Below are positions 43,096 to 51,331 of a stretch of DNA of 64,000 nt, piece by piece. The DNA comes from Candidatus Merdiplasma excrementigallinarum (GTDB lineage Bacteria > Bacillota > Clostridia > Lachnospirales > Lachnospiraceae): assembly GCA_018713435.1 (NCBI GenBank), contig DVOS01000040.1, forward strand, positions 1 to 64,000, read 5' to 3'. The notes beneath the pieces were generated by a model. It did not search any database, had not been told where the DNA came from, and was given only the letters and a program-made list of their open reading frames with translations. Each line of letters starts with the position of its first letter. Position 1 is the stretch's first letter. Made by a program: the position numbers and the translations under genes.

Positions 43096-44424
43096 ATGGA
43101 AGAAACGCTGATTAAGAGAGTGATGCCTCACAGCGTGGAGGCGGAGCAGTCCGTCATCGGAGCCATGATGATTGACCAGGAGGCAATCACCGTGGCTTCT
43201 GAATTATTAACCAGTGAGGACTTTTACCAGAAACAGTACGGCGTGCTTTTTGACGCCATGACCGGCCTTTATAATGAGGGGAAACCGGTGGATACAGTGA
43301 CCCTGCAGAATCGCCTGAAGGAGATGGACGTGGGGCCGGAACTTGCCAGCCTGGAACTGATCCGGGATCTGATTACGGCCGTGCCCACTTCCGCCAATGT
43401 GCGCTATTACGCCCAGATCGTGCAGGACAAGGCCACGCTGCGCCGCCTGATTCGGGTGAACGAGGAGATTGCCAATACCTGCTACGGCGGGAAAGAGAAG
43501 GTGGAAGATATTCTGGAGGATACGGAGAAGCGGATTTTCCAGGTCCTGCAGAAAAAATCCACGGATGACTTTGTGCCCATCAAGGATATTGTGCTGAAAG
43601 CCCTGGATAAGATTGAGATGGCCAGCCGAAACAAGGGAAGCGTTACCGGTCTGGCTACCGGCTTTATTGACCTGGATTACAAAACCTCCGGGTTTCAGCC
43701 TTCGGACCTGATCCTGGTGGCGGCCCGTCCCTCCATGGGAAAAACCGCCTTTGTGCTGAACATTGCGGAGTATATGGCGTTCCGGAACAACGCCACCGTA
43801 GCCATATTCAGTCTGGAGATGTCCAAGGAACAGCTGGTGAACCGTCTGTTTTCCCTGGAGTCCCGGGTGGACGCCCAGCTTCTTCGAAACGGAAACTTAA
43901 GCGATACCGACTGGGCCAACCTGATCGAGGGCGCCGGCATTATCGGGCGGTCCAACCTGATTATTGATGATACGCCGGGCATTTCCGTGTCGGAGCTTCG
44001 CAGCAAGTGCAGAAAGTACAAGCTGGAGCACAATCTGGATATCGTGATGATCGACTACCTGCAGCTGATGCAGGGAGGAAAGAAAAGTGAATCCAGGCAG
44101 CAGGAGATATCGGATATCTCCCGGTCTTTAAAAGAGATTGCCAGGGAACTGCAGGTTCCGGTGGTGGCGCTCTCCCAGCTCTCCCGGGCGGTAGAGCAGC
44201 GGCCGGATCACCGGCCCATTCTCTCGGATCTGCGTGAGTCGGGAGCCATTGAGCAGGATGCCGACGTGGTAATGTTTTTATACCGGGAGGACTATTATAA
44301 TAAGGATACGGAGCGCAAGGACGTGGCGGAGGTGATTATCGCCAAACAGAGAAACGGCCCCATCGGCACGGTGGAACTGGCCTGGCTGCCTCAGTATACC
44401 AAATTTGCGAATATGCAGAAATAA
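43096..44424 (+). CDS. dnaB: Replicative DNA helicase
   Basis: A 442-residue hexameric helicase that unwinds the fork. The N-terminal domain (MPHSVEAEQSVIGAMM) is followed by a RecA-like ATPase with Walker A ARPSMGKTAFVLNIAE, Walker B VMIDYLQLM, ALSQLSRAVEQRPDHRP and the LRESGAIEQDADVV arginine-finger region. It needs loading by DnaI/DnaC-type factors. Third gene of gdpP-rplI-dnaB. Confidence 0.97.
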   Translation: MEETLIKRVMPHSVEAEQSVIGAMMIDQEAITVASELLTSEDFYQKQYGVLFDAMTGLYNEGKPVDTVTLQNRLKEMDVGPELASLELIRDLITAVPTSANVRYYAQIVQDKATLRRLIRVNEEIANTCYGGKEKVEDILEDTEKRIFQVLQKKSTDDFVPIKDIVLKALDKIEMASRNKGSVTGLATGFIDLDYKTSGFQPSDLILVAARPSMGKTAFVLNIAEYMAFRNNATVAIFSLEMSKEQLVNRLFSLESRVDAQLLRNGNLSDTDWANLIEGAGIIGRSNLIIDDTPGISVSELRSKCRKYKLEHNLDIVMIDYLQLMQGGKKSESRQQEISDISRSLKEIARELQVPVVALSQLSRAVEQRPDHRPILSDLRESGAIEQDADVVMFLYREDYYNKDTERKDVAEVIIAKQRNGPIGTVELAWLPQYTKFANMQK

Positions 44425-44530
44425 ACGGAATATTCTTTTCATATCTGGAAACCCTATCTATAGACGAGTGAAGGGAAACGTGCCGCTTCGGCAGAGAGGA
44501 GACTCGCAAATATAGACAGAGGTGAAAGGT

Positions 44531-45370
44531 ATGGAGAAAAAAGATTGGAAACAGAAATGGAAAATTAAAAACAGCGGAACGGCCTTTGGCCTGTGCCTGG
44601 TGGGGGTGGCAGCCTTCTCGGTGCTGTTTGCCACGGGGCAGGTGAAGCAGGCGCAGCGGGAGAAAGAGCAGATTGCCGCTGAGCAGCTGGCCCAGGCGGA
44701 GCAGACGGACGACGGGATCCTGCCGGAAGCGCCGGATCAGGAAGGGCTGGCCGCAGCCCGCTCCCTGGAGGAGATGTCGGAGGGAATGGAAGTTTCCGCT
44801 TCCGATGAGGTGACAGCCCGGATGGAAGAGGAGGCGGAACCGGTCACGGAGACAGAACCGCAGACAGAGGCGGCGCAGGCTTCGGCGGGGGAAAACCTGC
44901 AGGCGGACACGGAAGCCCGGGAGGCTCAGAGCCAGGATATTCTGCCGTCCCTGGAATTTGGCGAGACGGATACCCTGACCTGGCCGGTGGCGGGCAGTGT
45001 GGTGCTGGACTACAGTATGGACGGGAGCATTTATTTCCCCACGCTGAATCAGTATAAGTACAATCCGGCCCTGGTGATCGGCGCCGGCACGGGCTCTCAG
45101 GTGGCAGCGGCGGCGGAGGGCATCGTGGAGAGTATTTATACGGATGATGAGACGGGAACCACCCTGACCATGGATATCGGAGGCGGTTATCAGCTGACCT
45201 ACGGACAGCTGACGGATCTGGTCGTGTCCGAGGGGCAGCTGGTAGAGGAGGGCGCTCTGATCGGCTGCGTGGCGGAACCCACCAAATATTACTGCGTGGA
45301 GGGAAGCAACCTGTTCTTTGAGATGACAAAGGATGGGGTTCCGGTAGACCCGGTGCTCTATCTGGAATAA
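44531..45370 (+). CDS. SpoIIQ-like degenerate M23/LytM protein
   Basis: A 279-residue protein with one N-terminal membrane segment (about 17-36), a Glu/Ala/Thr-rich linker and a C-terminal LytM/M23-like domain (about 150-278). The fold is recognisable from NPALVIGAGTGSQVAAAAEG, GGGYQLTYGQL and NLFFEMTKDGVPVDPVLYL. The zinc-binding histidines expected in H-x3-D and H-x-H are absent (N, Q and N stand in their places). A non-catalytic binding role, as in SpoIIQ at the spore engulfment channel, is likely. Start ATG 44531 follows AGAGGTGAAAGG. Confidence 0.75.
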   Translation: MEKKDWKQKWKIKNSGTAFGLCLVGVAAFSVLFATGQVKQAQREKEQIAAEQLAQAEQTDDGILPEAPDQEGLAAARSLEEMSEGMEVSASDEVTARMEEEAEPVTETEPQTEAAQASAGENLQADTEAREAQSQDILPSLEFGETDTLTWPVAGSVVLDYSMDGSIYFPTLNQYKYNPALVIGAGTGSQVAAAAEGIVESIYTDDETGTTLTMDIGGGYQLTYGQLTDLVVSEGQLVEEGALIGCVAEPTKYYCVEGSNLFFEMTKDGVPVDPVLYLE

Positions 45371-45381
45371 GAGGAAAACAG

Positions 45382-45437
45382 GAGGAGGGTGCCGGTTCGG
45401 TCATGAACCCCATGATTTCGCGGCGCCCGCCTCTTTT
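45382..45437 (+). terminator. Terminator with CATGA loop (family copy B)
   Basis: 13-bp imperfect GC-rich stem (45382-45394 with 45421-45433) encloses TCATGA-ACCC-CATGA and is followed by TTTTC. It ends the SpoIIQ-like gene. The stretch 45438-45709 shows a TATAAT at 45492-45497 but no gene. Confidence 0.75.
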
Positions 45438-45709
45438 CTGATTCCGGCCGCCGCTGCCTTCCGGGGATTCACAGACCGGGAGGCTTCCGCTTATAATAAT
45501 ACAGATGGATCATGGTCTCTGCCGCAGGATACGCAATCGTGACGAAAAGAACCACAGACCTAAAACTGTTTTGCCGGGGATCCACGGCCTGAGTAAAATA
45601 CCTGCTTTGCCGATTGCTTTTTATAGAGCAGGCGGGGAAGGCGCCGCTCCATCGCGGATGGCAGGATTTTGGGACGCCTTCCTCTTCTGCACAGGGAGGA
45701 AAAACAGAA

Positions 45710-46006
45710 ATGGAACAGTATGTGTATATCGTAGAATGCCGGGACCACAGCCTTTACACGGGGTGGACAACCCATCTGCAGGAGCGGATTGAAGCCCATA
45801 ACCGGGGGCGGGGAGCCAAGTACACCCGGAGCCGGGGGCCGGTGAAGCTGGTGTACTGGGAAACCTGGGAGACAAAGGAGGAGGCTCTGCGGCGGGAGGC
45901 GGCCATCAAAAAAATGAGCCGCAGCCAGAAGCTGCAGCTCATAGGGACAGGCCCGGGGCCGGCAGAACTTACGCCACCGGCATCAGGGCCACAAAATGAT
46001 ACATGA
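45710..46006 (+). CDS. GIY-YIG nuclease-superfamily protein (YhbQ/UPF0213 type)
   Basis: A 98-residue single-domain GIY-YIG protein. The motif appears as YVYIVECRDHSLYTGWT, followed by the catalytic arginine region and the glutamate in the EALRREAAIK helix. YhbQ-type proteins have weak or unknown nuclease activity. The frame is open back to 45614, but AGGGAGG before ATG 45710 is decisive. Its last 38 bases overlap the end of the convergent hemolysin III gene. Confidence 0.87.
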   Translation: MEQYVYIVECRDHSLYTGWTTHLQERIEAHNRGRGAKYTRSRGPVKLVYWETWETKEEALRREAAIKKMSRSQKLQLIGTGPGPAELTPPASGPQNDT

Positions 46007-46655
46007 GAAACAGGTGGCAGGCACTGCCGCCCATCACAAACAGATGGAAAATCTCGTGGGTGCCGAAATACCGGTGCCTGGCGTTAAACAGGGGGAGCTT
46101 TAACGCGTAAATGACGCCGCCTGCCGTGTAGATCAGACCGCCTGCCAGCAGCCAGCCGAAGGCCGCCGGGGAGAGGCTGTTGATAATCTGGGTAAAGGCC
46201 AGTACGCAGACCCAGCCCATGGCAATATAGAGGGCGGAGGAAAACCATTTGGGGCAGTTGATCCAGCAGGCCTTCAGGATGATACCGGCCAGGGCAATGC
46301 CCCATACCAGGGCGCAGAGCAGATAGCCGGTCCGGCCCCGGAGCACGATCAGGCATACGGGGGTGTAGGTGCCGGCGATCAGCACGAAGATCATCATATG
46401 GTCCGCCTTTTTCAAAATTCGGTTGATCCGGGGAGACCGGTCCAGCCAGTGGTAGGTGGTGCTGGCCGCATAAAGCAGCACCATGCTGACCAGAAAAATA
46501 CCCAGTGAGATCACATGAACCCGGTCAGGATTGGAAGCGGCCCGGATCATAATGGGGACGGCCGCGAAGAGCGCCATCAGCATGCCGATAAAGTGGGTGA
46601 TAGCGCTTCCGGGATCCTTCATCTGCCTGATTTCTTTTTCAATTTTTGCTGCCAT
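45969..46655 (-). CDS. Hemolysin III / PAQR family membrane protein
   Basis: A 228-residue, seven-helix protein of the YqfA/YplQ (PAQR-related) group. The conserved metal-site motifs are seen: the STTYHW histidine, KADHMMIFVLIAGTYTP and the C-terminal GTHEIFHLFVMGGSACH. The haemolysin name is historical; membrane homeostasis functions are suspected. GGGAGG abuts an upstream ATG at 46661 and is correctly spaced for ATG 46655. Confidence 0.88.
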   Translation of the reverse strand: MAAKIEKEIRQMKDPGSAITHFIGMLMALFAAVPIMIRAASNPDRVHVISLGIFLVSMVLLYAASTTYHWLDRSPRINRILKKADHMMIFVLIAGTYTPVCLIVLRGRTGYLLCALVWGIALAGIILKACWINCPKWFSSALYIAMGWVCVLAFTQIINSLSPAAFGWLLAGGLIYTAGGVIYALKLPLFNARHRYFGTHEIFHLFVMGGSACHLFLMYHFVALMPVA

Positions 46656-46713
46656 AGCCATACCTCCCTGTTGTCAATATTATGATTTATATAGATATTA
46701 CATCTTGCTATTA

Positions 46714-46754
46714 ATTATACCACATAACATAGTATTTAATACTACATTATGTGG
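46714..46754 (-). promoter_or_regulatory. Promoter/operator of the hemolysin III family gene
   Basis: On the minus strand TATAAT at 46719-46714. Immediately upstream is a 35-bp interrupted palindrome (46720-46754) with arms CCACATAA..TAGTATT and its complement, two mismatches, covering the -35 area. It looks like an operator site. Confidence 0.5.
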
Positions 46755-46811
46755 TTATCTTACTCCAAAATCATAGAAAAGGCAATAAAAAAATGAAAAA
46801 AGAATTTTTTC

Positions 46812-46840
46812 TTGACAGAGAAAAATGGGGCTGATATATT
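46812..46840 (+). promoter_or_regulatory. Promoter of perR with overlapping Fur-type box
   Basis: TTGACA (46812-46817), 17-bp spacer and TATATT (46835-46840). Downstream, 46839-46866 is an AT-rich stretch with Fur/PerR-box character (TAATTATCATTATT), consistent with autoregulation. Confidence 0.75.
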
Positions 46841-46877
46841 AATAGTAATATTAATTATCATTATTGGAGGATCTCTT

Positions 46878-47276
46878 ATGAGCACATTAAAGTACAGCAG
46901 ACAGAGAGAATCCATCAAAAATTTTCTGGCCGGGCGGAAGGATCATCCCACCGCCGAGACCATATACAGCTCGCTTCGTCAGGAACAGCCCAGGATCAGT
47001 CTGGGAACTGTGTACCGCAACCTGTCCCTTCTGACGGAGCTGGGGGAGATACGAAAGATTTCTACAGATGACGGCCCGGATCATTTTGATGGAGATATTT
47101 CACAGCACCATCATTTTATTTGCAGGCAGTGCCATCAGGTCAGTGATCTGCACATGGAAAACATTGACTATATTCTGGATACGGCTAAAAAGAATTTTCA
47201 GGGTCAGATTGAAGGATATGTGGCAAACTTTTACGGATTATGTGAAGAATGCAAAAAAACAGGAAACAGGCCTTGA
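46878..47276 (+). CDS. perR: Peroxide-responsive Fur-family regulator (PerR-like)
   Basis: A 132-residue Fur-family repressor. The N-terminal winged helix ends in LGTVYRNLSLLTELGEIR. Metal ligands match PerR: the histidine in DHPTAETIY, then HFDGDISQHHHF with Asp and two His. The structural zinc site is FICRQCHQV with CEECKK at the C terminus. GGAGG precedes ATG 46878, which is after the promoter, so the TTG at 46812 cannot be used. The rubrerythrin gene follows and its promoter overlaps the perR stop codon. Confidence 0.88.
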   Translation: MSTLKYSRQRESIKNFLAGRKDHPTAETIYSSLRQEQPRISLGTVYRNLSLLTELGEIRKISTDDGPDHFDGDISQHHHFICRQCHQVSDLHMENIDYILDTAKKNFQGQIEGYVANFYGLCEECKKTGNRP

Positions 47277-47322
47277 CAGGAGGCGGAAAACATGGTAATG
47301 TAATTTCAGTAATAATTACTGA
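47273..47322 (+). promoter_or_regulatory. Rubrerythrin promoter with perfect PerR-type palindrome
   Basis: TTGACA (47273-47278, containing the perR TGA stop) with 17-bp spacer and TAATGT (47296-47301). Directly downstream TCAGTAAT-A-ATTACTGA (47306-47322) is a perfect 8-1-8 palindrome with the symmetry of Fur/PerR boxes, over the transcription start. Confidence 0.8.
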
Positions 47323-47407
47323 TTACATTAATAAGACTGGTATTTAAGCAAATCTTAAATATTCAACACGGCAACAAAAAACTAAAAATATAAAGGAGAA
47401 GAAAACT

Positions 47408-47953
47408 ATGGCAAAATTTGTATGTAAAGTTTGTGGATATGTTTATGAGGGAGATGCCGCACCGGCTGTATGTCCTATCTGTAAGGCTCCCGCTGAGAAG
47501 TTTGAGGAAGTAAAAGAAGGAACCATGACCTGGGCCTGCGAGCATGAAGTAGGTATTGCCAAGGGTGTAAGCGAAGAGATCCTGTCCGGACTTCGCGCCA
47601 ACTTCGAGGGCGAGTGCTCTGAGGTTGGTATGTATCTGGCTATGGCAAGAGTTGCCCATAGAGAAGGTTATCCGGAGATCGGCCTGTACTGGGAGAAGGC
47701 TGCTTATGAGGAAGCGGAGCACGCTGCCAAGTTTGCGGAACTGCTGGGCGAGGTTGTAACTTCCAGCACCAAGAAGAACCTGGAGATGAGAGTGGAGGCC
47801 GAGAACGGCGCTACCGCCGGCAAGCTGGAGCTGGCTAAGATGGCCAAGGAGCAGAATCTGGACGCAATTCATGATACCGTTCATGAGATGGCGAAGGATG
47901 AGGCAAGACATGGAAGAGCGTTCCAGGGCCTGCTGGATCGTTACTTCAAATAA
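47408..47953 (+). CDS. rbr: Reverse rubrerythrin (rubredoxin domain first)
   Basis: A 181-residue peroxide reductase of anaerobes. The rubredoxin iron site is N-terminal ([12 protein letters not shown] and [12 protein letters not shown]), followed by a ferritin-like diiron domain with E(C)[26 protein letters not shown] and DEARHGRAF. In the reverse type, electrons from the rubredoxin site reduce hydrogen peroxide at the diiron centre. AAAGGAG precedes the ATG. Adjacent perR and the palindrome at the promoter indicate peroxide control. Confidence 0.93.
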   Translation: MAKFVCKVCGYVYEGDAAPAVCPICKAPAEKFEEVKEGTMTWACEHEVGIAKGVSEEILSGLRANFEGECSEVGMYLAMARVAHREGYPEIGLYWEKAAYEEAEHAAKFAELLGEVVTSSTKKNLEMRVEAENGATAGKLELAKMAKEQNLDAIHDTVHEMAKDEARHGRAFQGLLDRYFK

Positions 47954-47980
47954 AAATAAGAGAATCATAAGTTAAAGAAA

Positions 47981-48019
47981 GGGCTGCCGGGAAGCGTTGC
48001 TTTTATGGCAGCTCTTTTT
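47981..48019 (+). terminator. Terminator of the rubrerythrin gene
   Basis: GGGCTGCC/GGCAGCTC stem (47981-47988 with 48007-48014, one wobble) followed by TTTTT. Confidence 0.7.
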
Positions 48020-48050
48020 ATATGAAAAAAGCAATGTTTTCTGTAAATGC

Positions 48051-48079
48051 TGTCTTTTTTTGCCGGGATCTGTTATAAT
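48051..48079 (+). promoter_or_regulatory. Promoter of the poly-G surface-protein gene
   Basis: Extended -10 TGTTATAAT (TATAAT 48074-48079). The -35 TGTCTT at 48051-48056 is poor. Confidence 0.55.
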
Positions 48080-48134
48080 CTGGATAAAAACAGCGCGCAT
48101 GTATATGCCGGTCCGATTGAAAGGAGGACAAGCG

Positions 48135-50973
48135 ATGAGAAAGAAAGTACTTGCCATGCTTCTGACAGCAACCGTATTTGCCGCCAATATTTCCTGGGGG
48201 GGGGGTACTGACCCGGGGAGAAGAGACGGCTGCGGTAATGGAAATGATGGAAAATACGGAAACTGAAAGCGAAGGACAGACAGAGGTGTCTGAGCCGGAA
48301 AGTGAAAGCCCGGAGGGAGAGAGTGAGCCGGGAAGCGAAGACCTGACGGGAGAGAGCGAACCGGAAAGCGAAGGCCTGACGGGAGAGAGCGAACCGGAGA
48401 GTGAAGGCCTGACGGGAGAGAGTGAACCGGAGAGCGAAGAGCCCGGGGAGGAAGCGGAACCGGAGAGCGAGACAGAAAACGTAACGGTTCCGGAAGAGAG
48501 TGAATGGGAGAGTGAAAGCGCAGAGCTGGGAAACGTACCGCCGACAGAGGCCGCGGAGACCGGGCTGGAAGGAATGCCGGAACTGGCAGGAGGAACTGCC
48601 CGAAAGTTAGCATATTACTGTGTGGCGTTCTATGTGGCAATGGAAGGGGATATCAGCGCGGATCTGAGCGGGCTGACATTTTATCTGTATGAGCAGAAGC
48701 CGGGGCAGGCGCGGACACTTCTGCAGACGAAGACCAGCTATAATGGGAGTACCGGGTGCCAGGTTATGTTTCAGGTTCAAATAGAAGAAACTGAGATTTC
48801 CAGCAATACTTATACAGTGGAACTGGCAGATAATCCTTCCTATGAGATGGAGCCGGTGAACGTTATCCCCGATAAATCTTATTCCCCTCAGTATACCATA
48901 AATGTAAACCGAAAGCCTGTGCCGCCGGACAATGCGGAGGCTTCGGTGAGCACGGTTTCTTCATGGAGCGGGACGGGAAGCGCGGAGGATCCGTTCGCGG
49001 GATCCTGCACGGTAGACACCAATACGGGAACTCTGGCGGTCAGAGCGGTCAGTGAAAAAGCAACTCTTACTTATGAGGGAAGCGCTTACGCAGGCAGCAT
49101 GACGCTCCAGCTTCAGTACGAGACCCATACGTATGCTTTTACTGTGACATCTGAGGACGGTACCGTGACGAACCATTATGCGCTGACTGTAACCCGGCCT
49201 AAATATCAGCCTATTCCGCCCCAGACCCTGGTGGGGGGCCTGACTTCCGCACCGGGAGCAGCAGACGGAAAGATTACAGGGCTGGAAAAGGGAAAGGTGT
49301 ATGAATACCGGAAAAAAGGCGAGACTTCCTATATACAGGTGTCGGAGGGAAGCACGGAAATTACAGGGCTTGCGGCGGGCACGTACTATGTGCGGTTTGC
49401 GGAGACGGAAAGCCGTTATCCCAGTTCTGACAGTACAGTTAAGGTAAAAGATCCTGTAGAGCGTCAGGTGACGGCAGGAAAGGTGGATCCGGAGATACAG
49501 TTCGTAAGCCTGCCGGGAACTGTCTATGAGGGCCAGGCGCTTACCTTCCAGATACAGATCCCCGCCAATCGTCTGGTGGATGTTATCCGCCTCCATATAG
49601 GAAATAAAACCCTGGATCTCGGCGGAGCCAACGCGGTTTACGCGGAAGACGGGAACGGGAATCACATTGTGACGGTAACCTATTCCGGGGCAGAGATTAA
49701 TAATGATGTGGTAATTGATATTACCCTGAAAGCAGGCGAGTACTATGCGGTAGATACACAGAGCCTGTCAGAGATTGAGAATGTCACAGTCACTTTTGAC
49801 CAGACTCCCGTGTGGGAGGGCAAAAAGAATTATTTCCCCGTTGGCACAATGCTGAAAGCAACGGCTGCCCTGCCGGATAACTGGAAAGGTCTTGGGGAAT
49901 TGACCAGACTGGAGGCAGTGAGGGCGGACAATGGGGAAACATTGGGAGGAACGCTGGTTTCTTCTGATAAAAATACATGGACGCTGGAGTTTGAGGTAAG
50001 TGCCGACGCCGTGATATACTGCGATGCGCAGCCCTACCCCGGCGATGTGTCAGAACTGACGAAGCTGCTGGCGGCAATCGGGGATCTGAACCGGTATGTG
50101 GATAATGTATACCGGGAAAATGTTGAAGAGCAGCTGGAGCTGTCCGACGTGATGATGGGACTTACCATGAAAGAGCAGGATACGATTGACGCCTATACGA
50201 ATGTGCTGAAAGCTTTGTATACGCTGCTGACACTCAGACTGGATCTGAGCGATAATGCGGACACAGTAATCAGCCTGGACAATCCGGTCTATATTTACGA
50301 TGGAAATCCCTGGAAACCAAACGTGACAGTGACCTATCAGGGAACGGCTCTGACAGAGGGACAGGATTTTCGGGTGATTTATCCCCAGGATATGACCGCA
50401 CCCGGAATCAAGACCATTACGATCGAGTTTCTGGGACGCTATATCGGGTCTGACACGGTGGAAGGAAAAATCCTGCAGCAATATGTGCTGTATGCGGAGG
50501 CCGGCGAACACGGACAGATTACTCCGTCGGGACAGGTTTATGTAGTGGAAGGCGAATCACAGCAGTTTGTGATACAGGCAGATTCCGGATACCATATTTC
50601 TGAAATTTTAGTGGATGGTACGCCTCTTGAACTGTCCGGAGAGACACAGTACACATATACATTTGAAAATGTGCAGAAGGACGGTTCTGTCAGGGCAGCG
50701 TTCGCTGAGGATGAAGCGGAGACAGAAGAGACGGAGACAGAGGAGACAGAAACGGAAGAGACGGAAACAGAAGCGGAGACAGAACTGACCGGCGAGAAAA
50801 CCGACAGCAAGCCGCAGAACACCGCTGCGGCAGCGGGCCAGAACAGTTCCGCTTCAGAAGCCGTGGATACAGCGGACCGCACGCCGGTTGAAATGAGTCT
50901 GTTTGCCATGGCGGCAAGCCTGCTTCTGGCGCTGACTTTGCTCTGGATTAGACGGAATGAAAACAGAGAGTGA
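48135..50973 (+). CDS. Large secreted Ig-like surface protein, frame broken at a G10 tract
   Basis: A ribosome site (AAAGGAGG) and ATG 48135 begin a signal peptide (MRKKVLAMLLTATVFAANIS). Inside it is a run of ten G (48196-48205). As sequenced, this frame stops at 48264-48266 after 43 codons; the long frame continues in +1 to 50973. Nine G would join them into a 945-residue protein. The mature part has acidic 11-residue repeats, a cadherin-like beta-sandwich region, further beta domains (IYDGNPWKPNVTVTY, YAEAGEHGQITPSGQ), an EETETEETE tail and a C-terminal membrane helix MSLFAMAASLLLALTLLWI with a basic end. No LPxTG is seen. Either a slipped-strand switch or an assembly error. Confidence 0.8.
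48196..48205 (+). repeat. Poly-G tract (10 G) in the signal-peptide coding region
   Basis: Ten consecutive G between codons 21 and 24 of the surface protein. Homopolymers of this length are prone to slipped-strand mispairing. Ten G is out of frame and nine or twelve would be in frame. Confidence 0.9.
48340..48438 (+). repeat. Three tandem 33-bp repeats in the surface protein gene
   Basis: Copies at 48340-48372, 48373-48405 and 48406-48438 encode (D/G)LTGESEPESE three times. They differ by a few bases. Less regular versions flank them on both sides. Confidence 0.9.
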
Positions 50974-51021
50974 TCCGGGCAAATAGAAAACAGAAAACCA
51001 TATTTTAAATAAGAAGCGTTA

Positions 51022-51118
51022 TGAGGGTGCTGCAAAAAAGAGTGCATATGCATCCGGGACATCCAGGTGTACACATGTCCCGGATGCGATGAAATCTTTT
51101 TGCAGCATTCCTTTTGTT
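51022..51118 (+). terminator. Terminator with nested palindromic insert
   Basis: An outer imperfect stem pairs GGGTGCTGCAAAAAAGA with TCTTTTTGCAGCATTCC and is followed by TTTTG. Inside, GCATCCGGGACAT/ATGTCCCGGATGC forms a perfect 13-bp stem around CCAGGTGTACAC. The inner GTGTACACATGTCC also occurs in the terminator at 36135-36261. Confidence 0.7.
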
Positions 51119-51241
51119 AATGAAACTGTAACAATTTGGAACATCACATCTTAAAATGCACTTCGAAACTGGCGAAAAACCGCTGGAAATCCCCGGAATC
51201 TCTTTAAAATTAAGGAAAAATTAAAAAATATTACAAAAGCC

Positions 51242-51270
51242 TTGACATAATTATTGCGATTTGATATGAT
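51242..51270 (+). promoter_or_regulatory. Promoter of the NlpC/P60 gene
   Basis: Consensus TTGACA (51242-51247), 17-bp spacer and TATGAT (51265-51270). Confidence 0.8.
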
Positions 51271-51331
51271 AGCCCTGTAATAAATGTAACAAATTCGTAA
51301 TAATTAGAAATAAATCGGGAGGCTGATATAA

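Noticed and set aside
48178..48240. TTG at 48178 as the real start of the surface protein
   Set aside because: It has no ribosome site and would discard the signal peptide that lies in the other frame upstream of the G tract.
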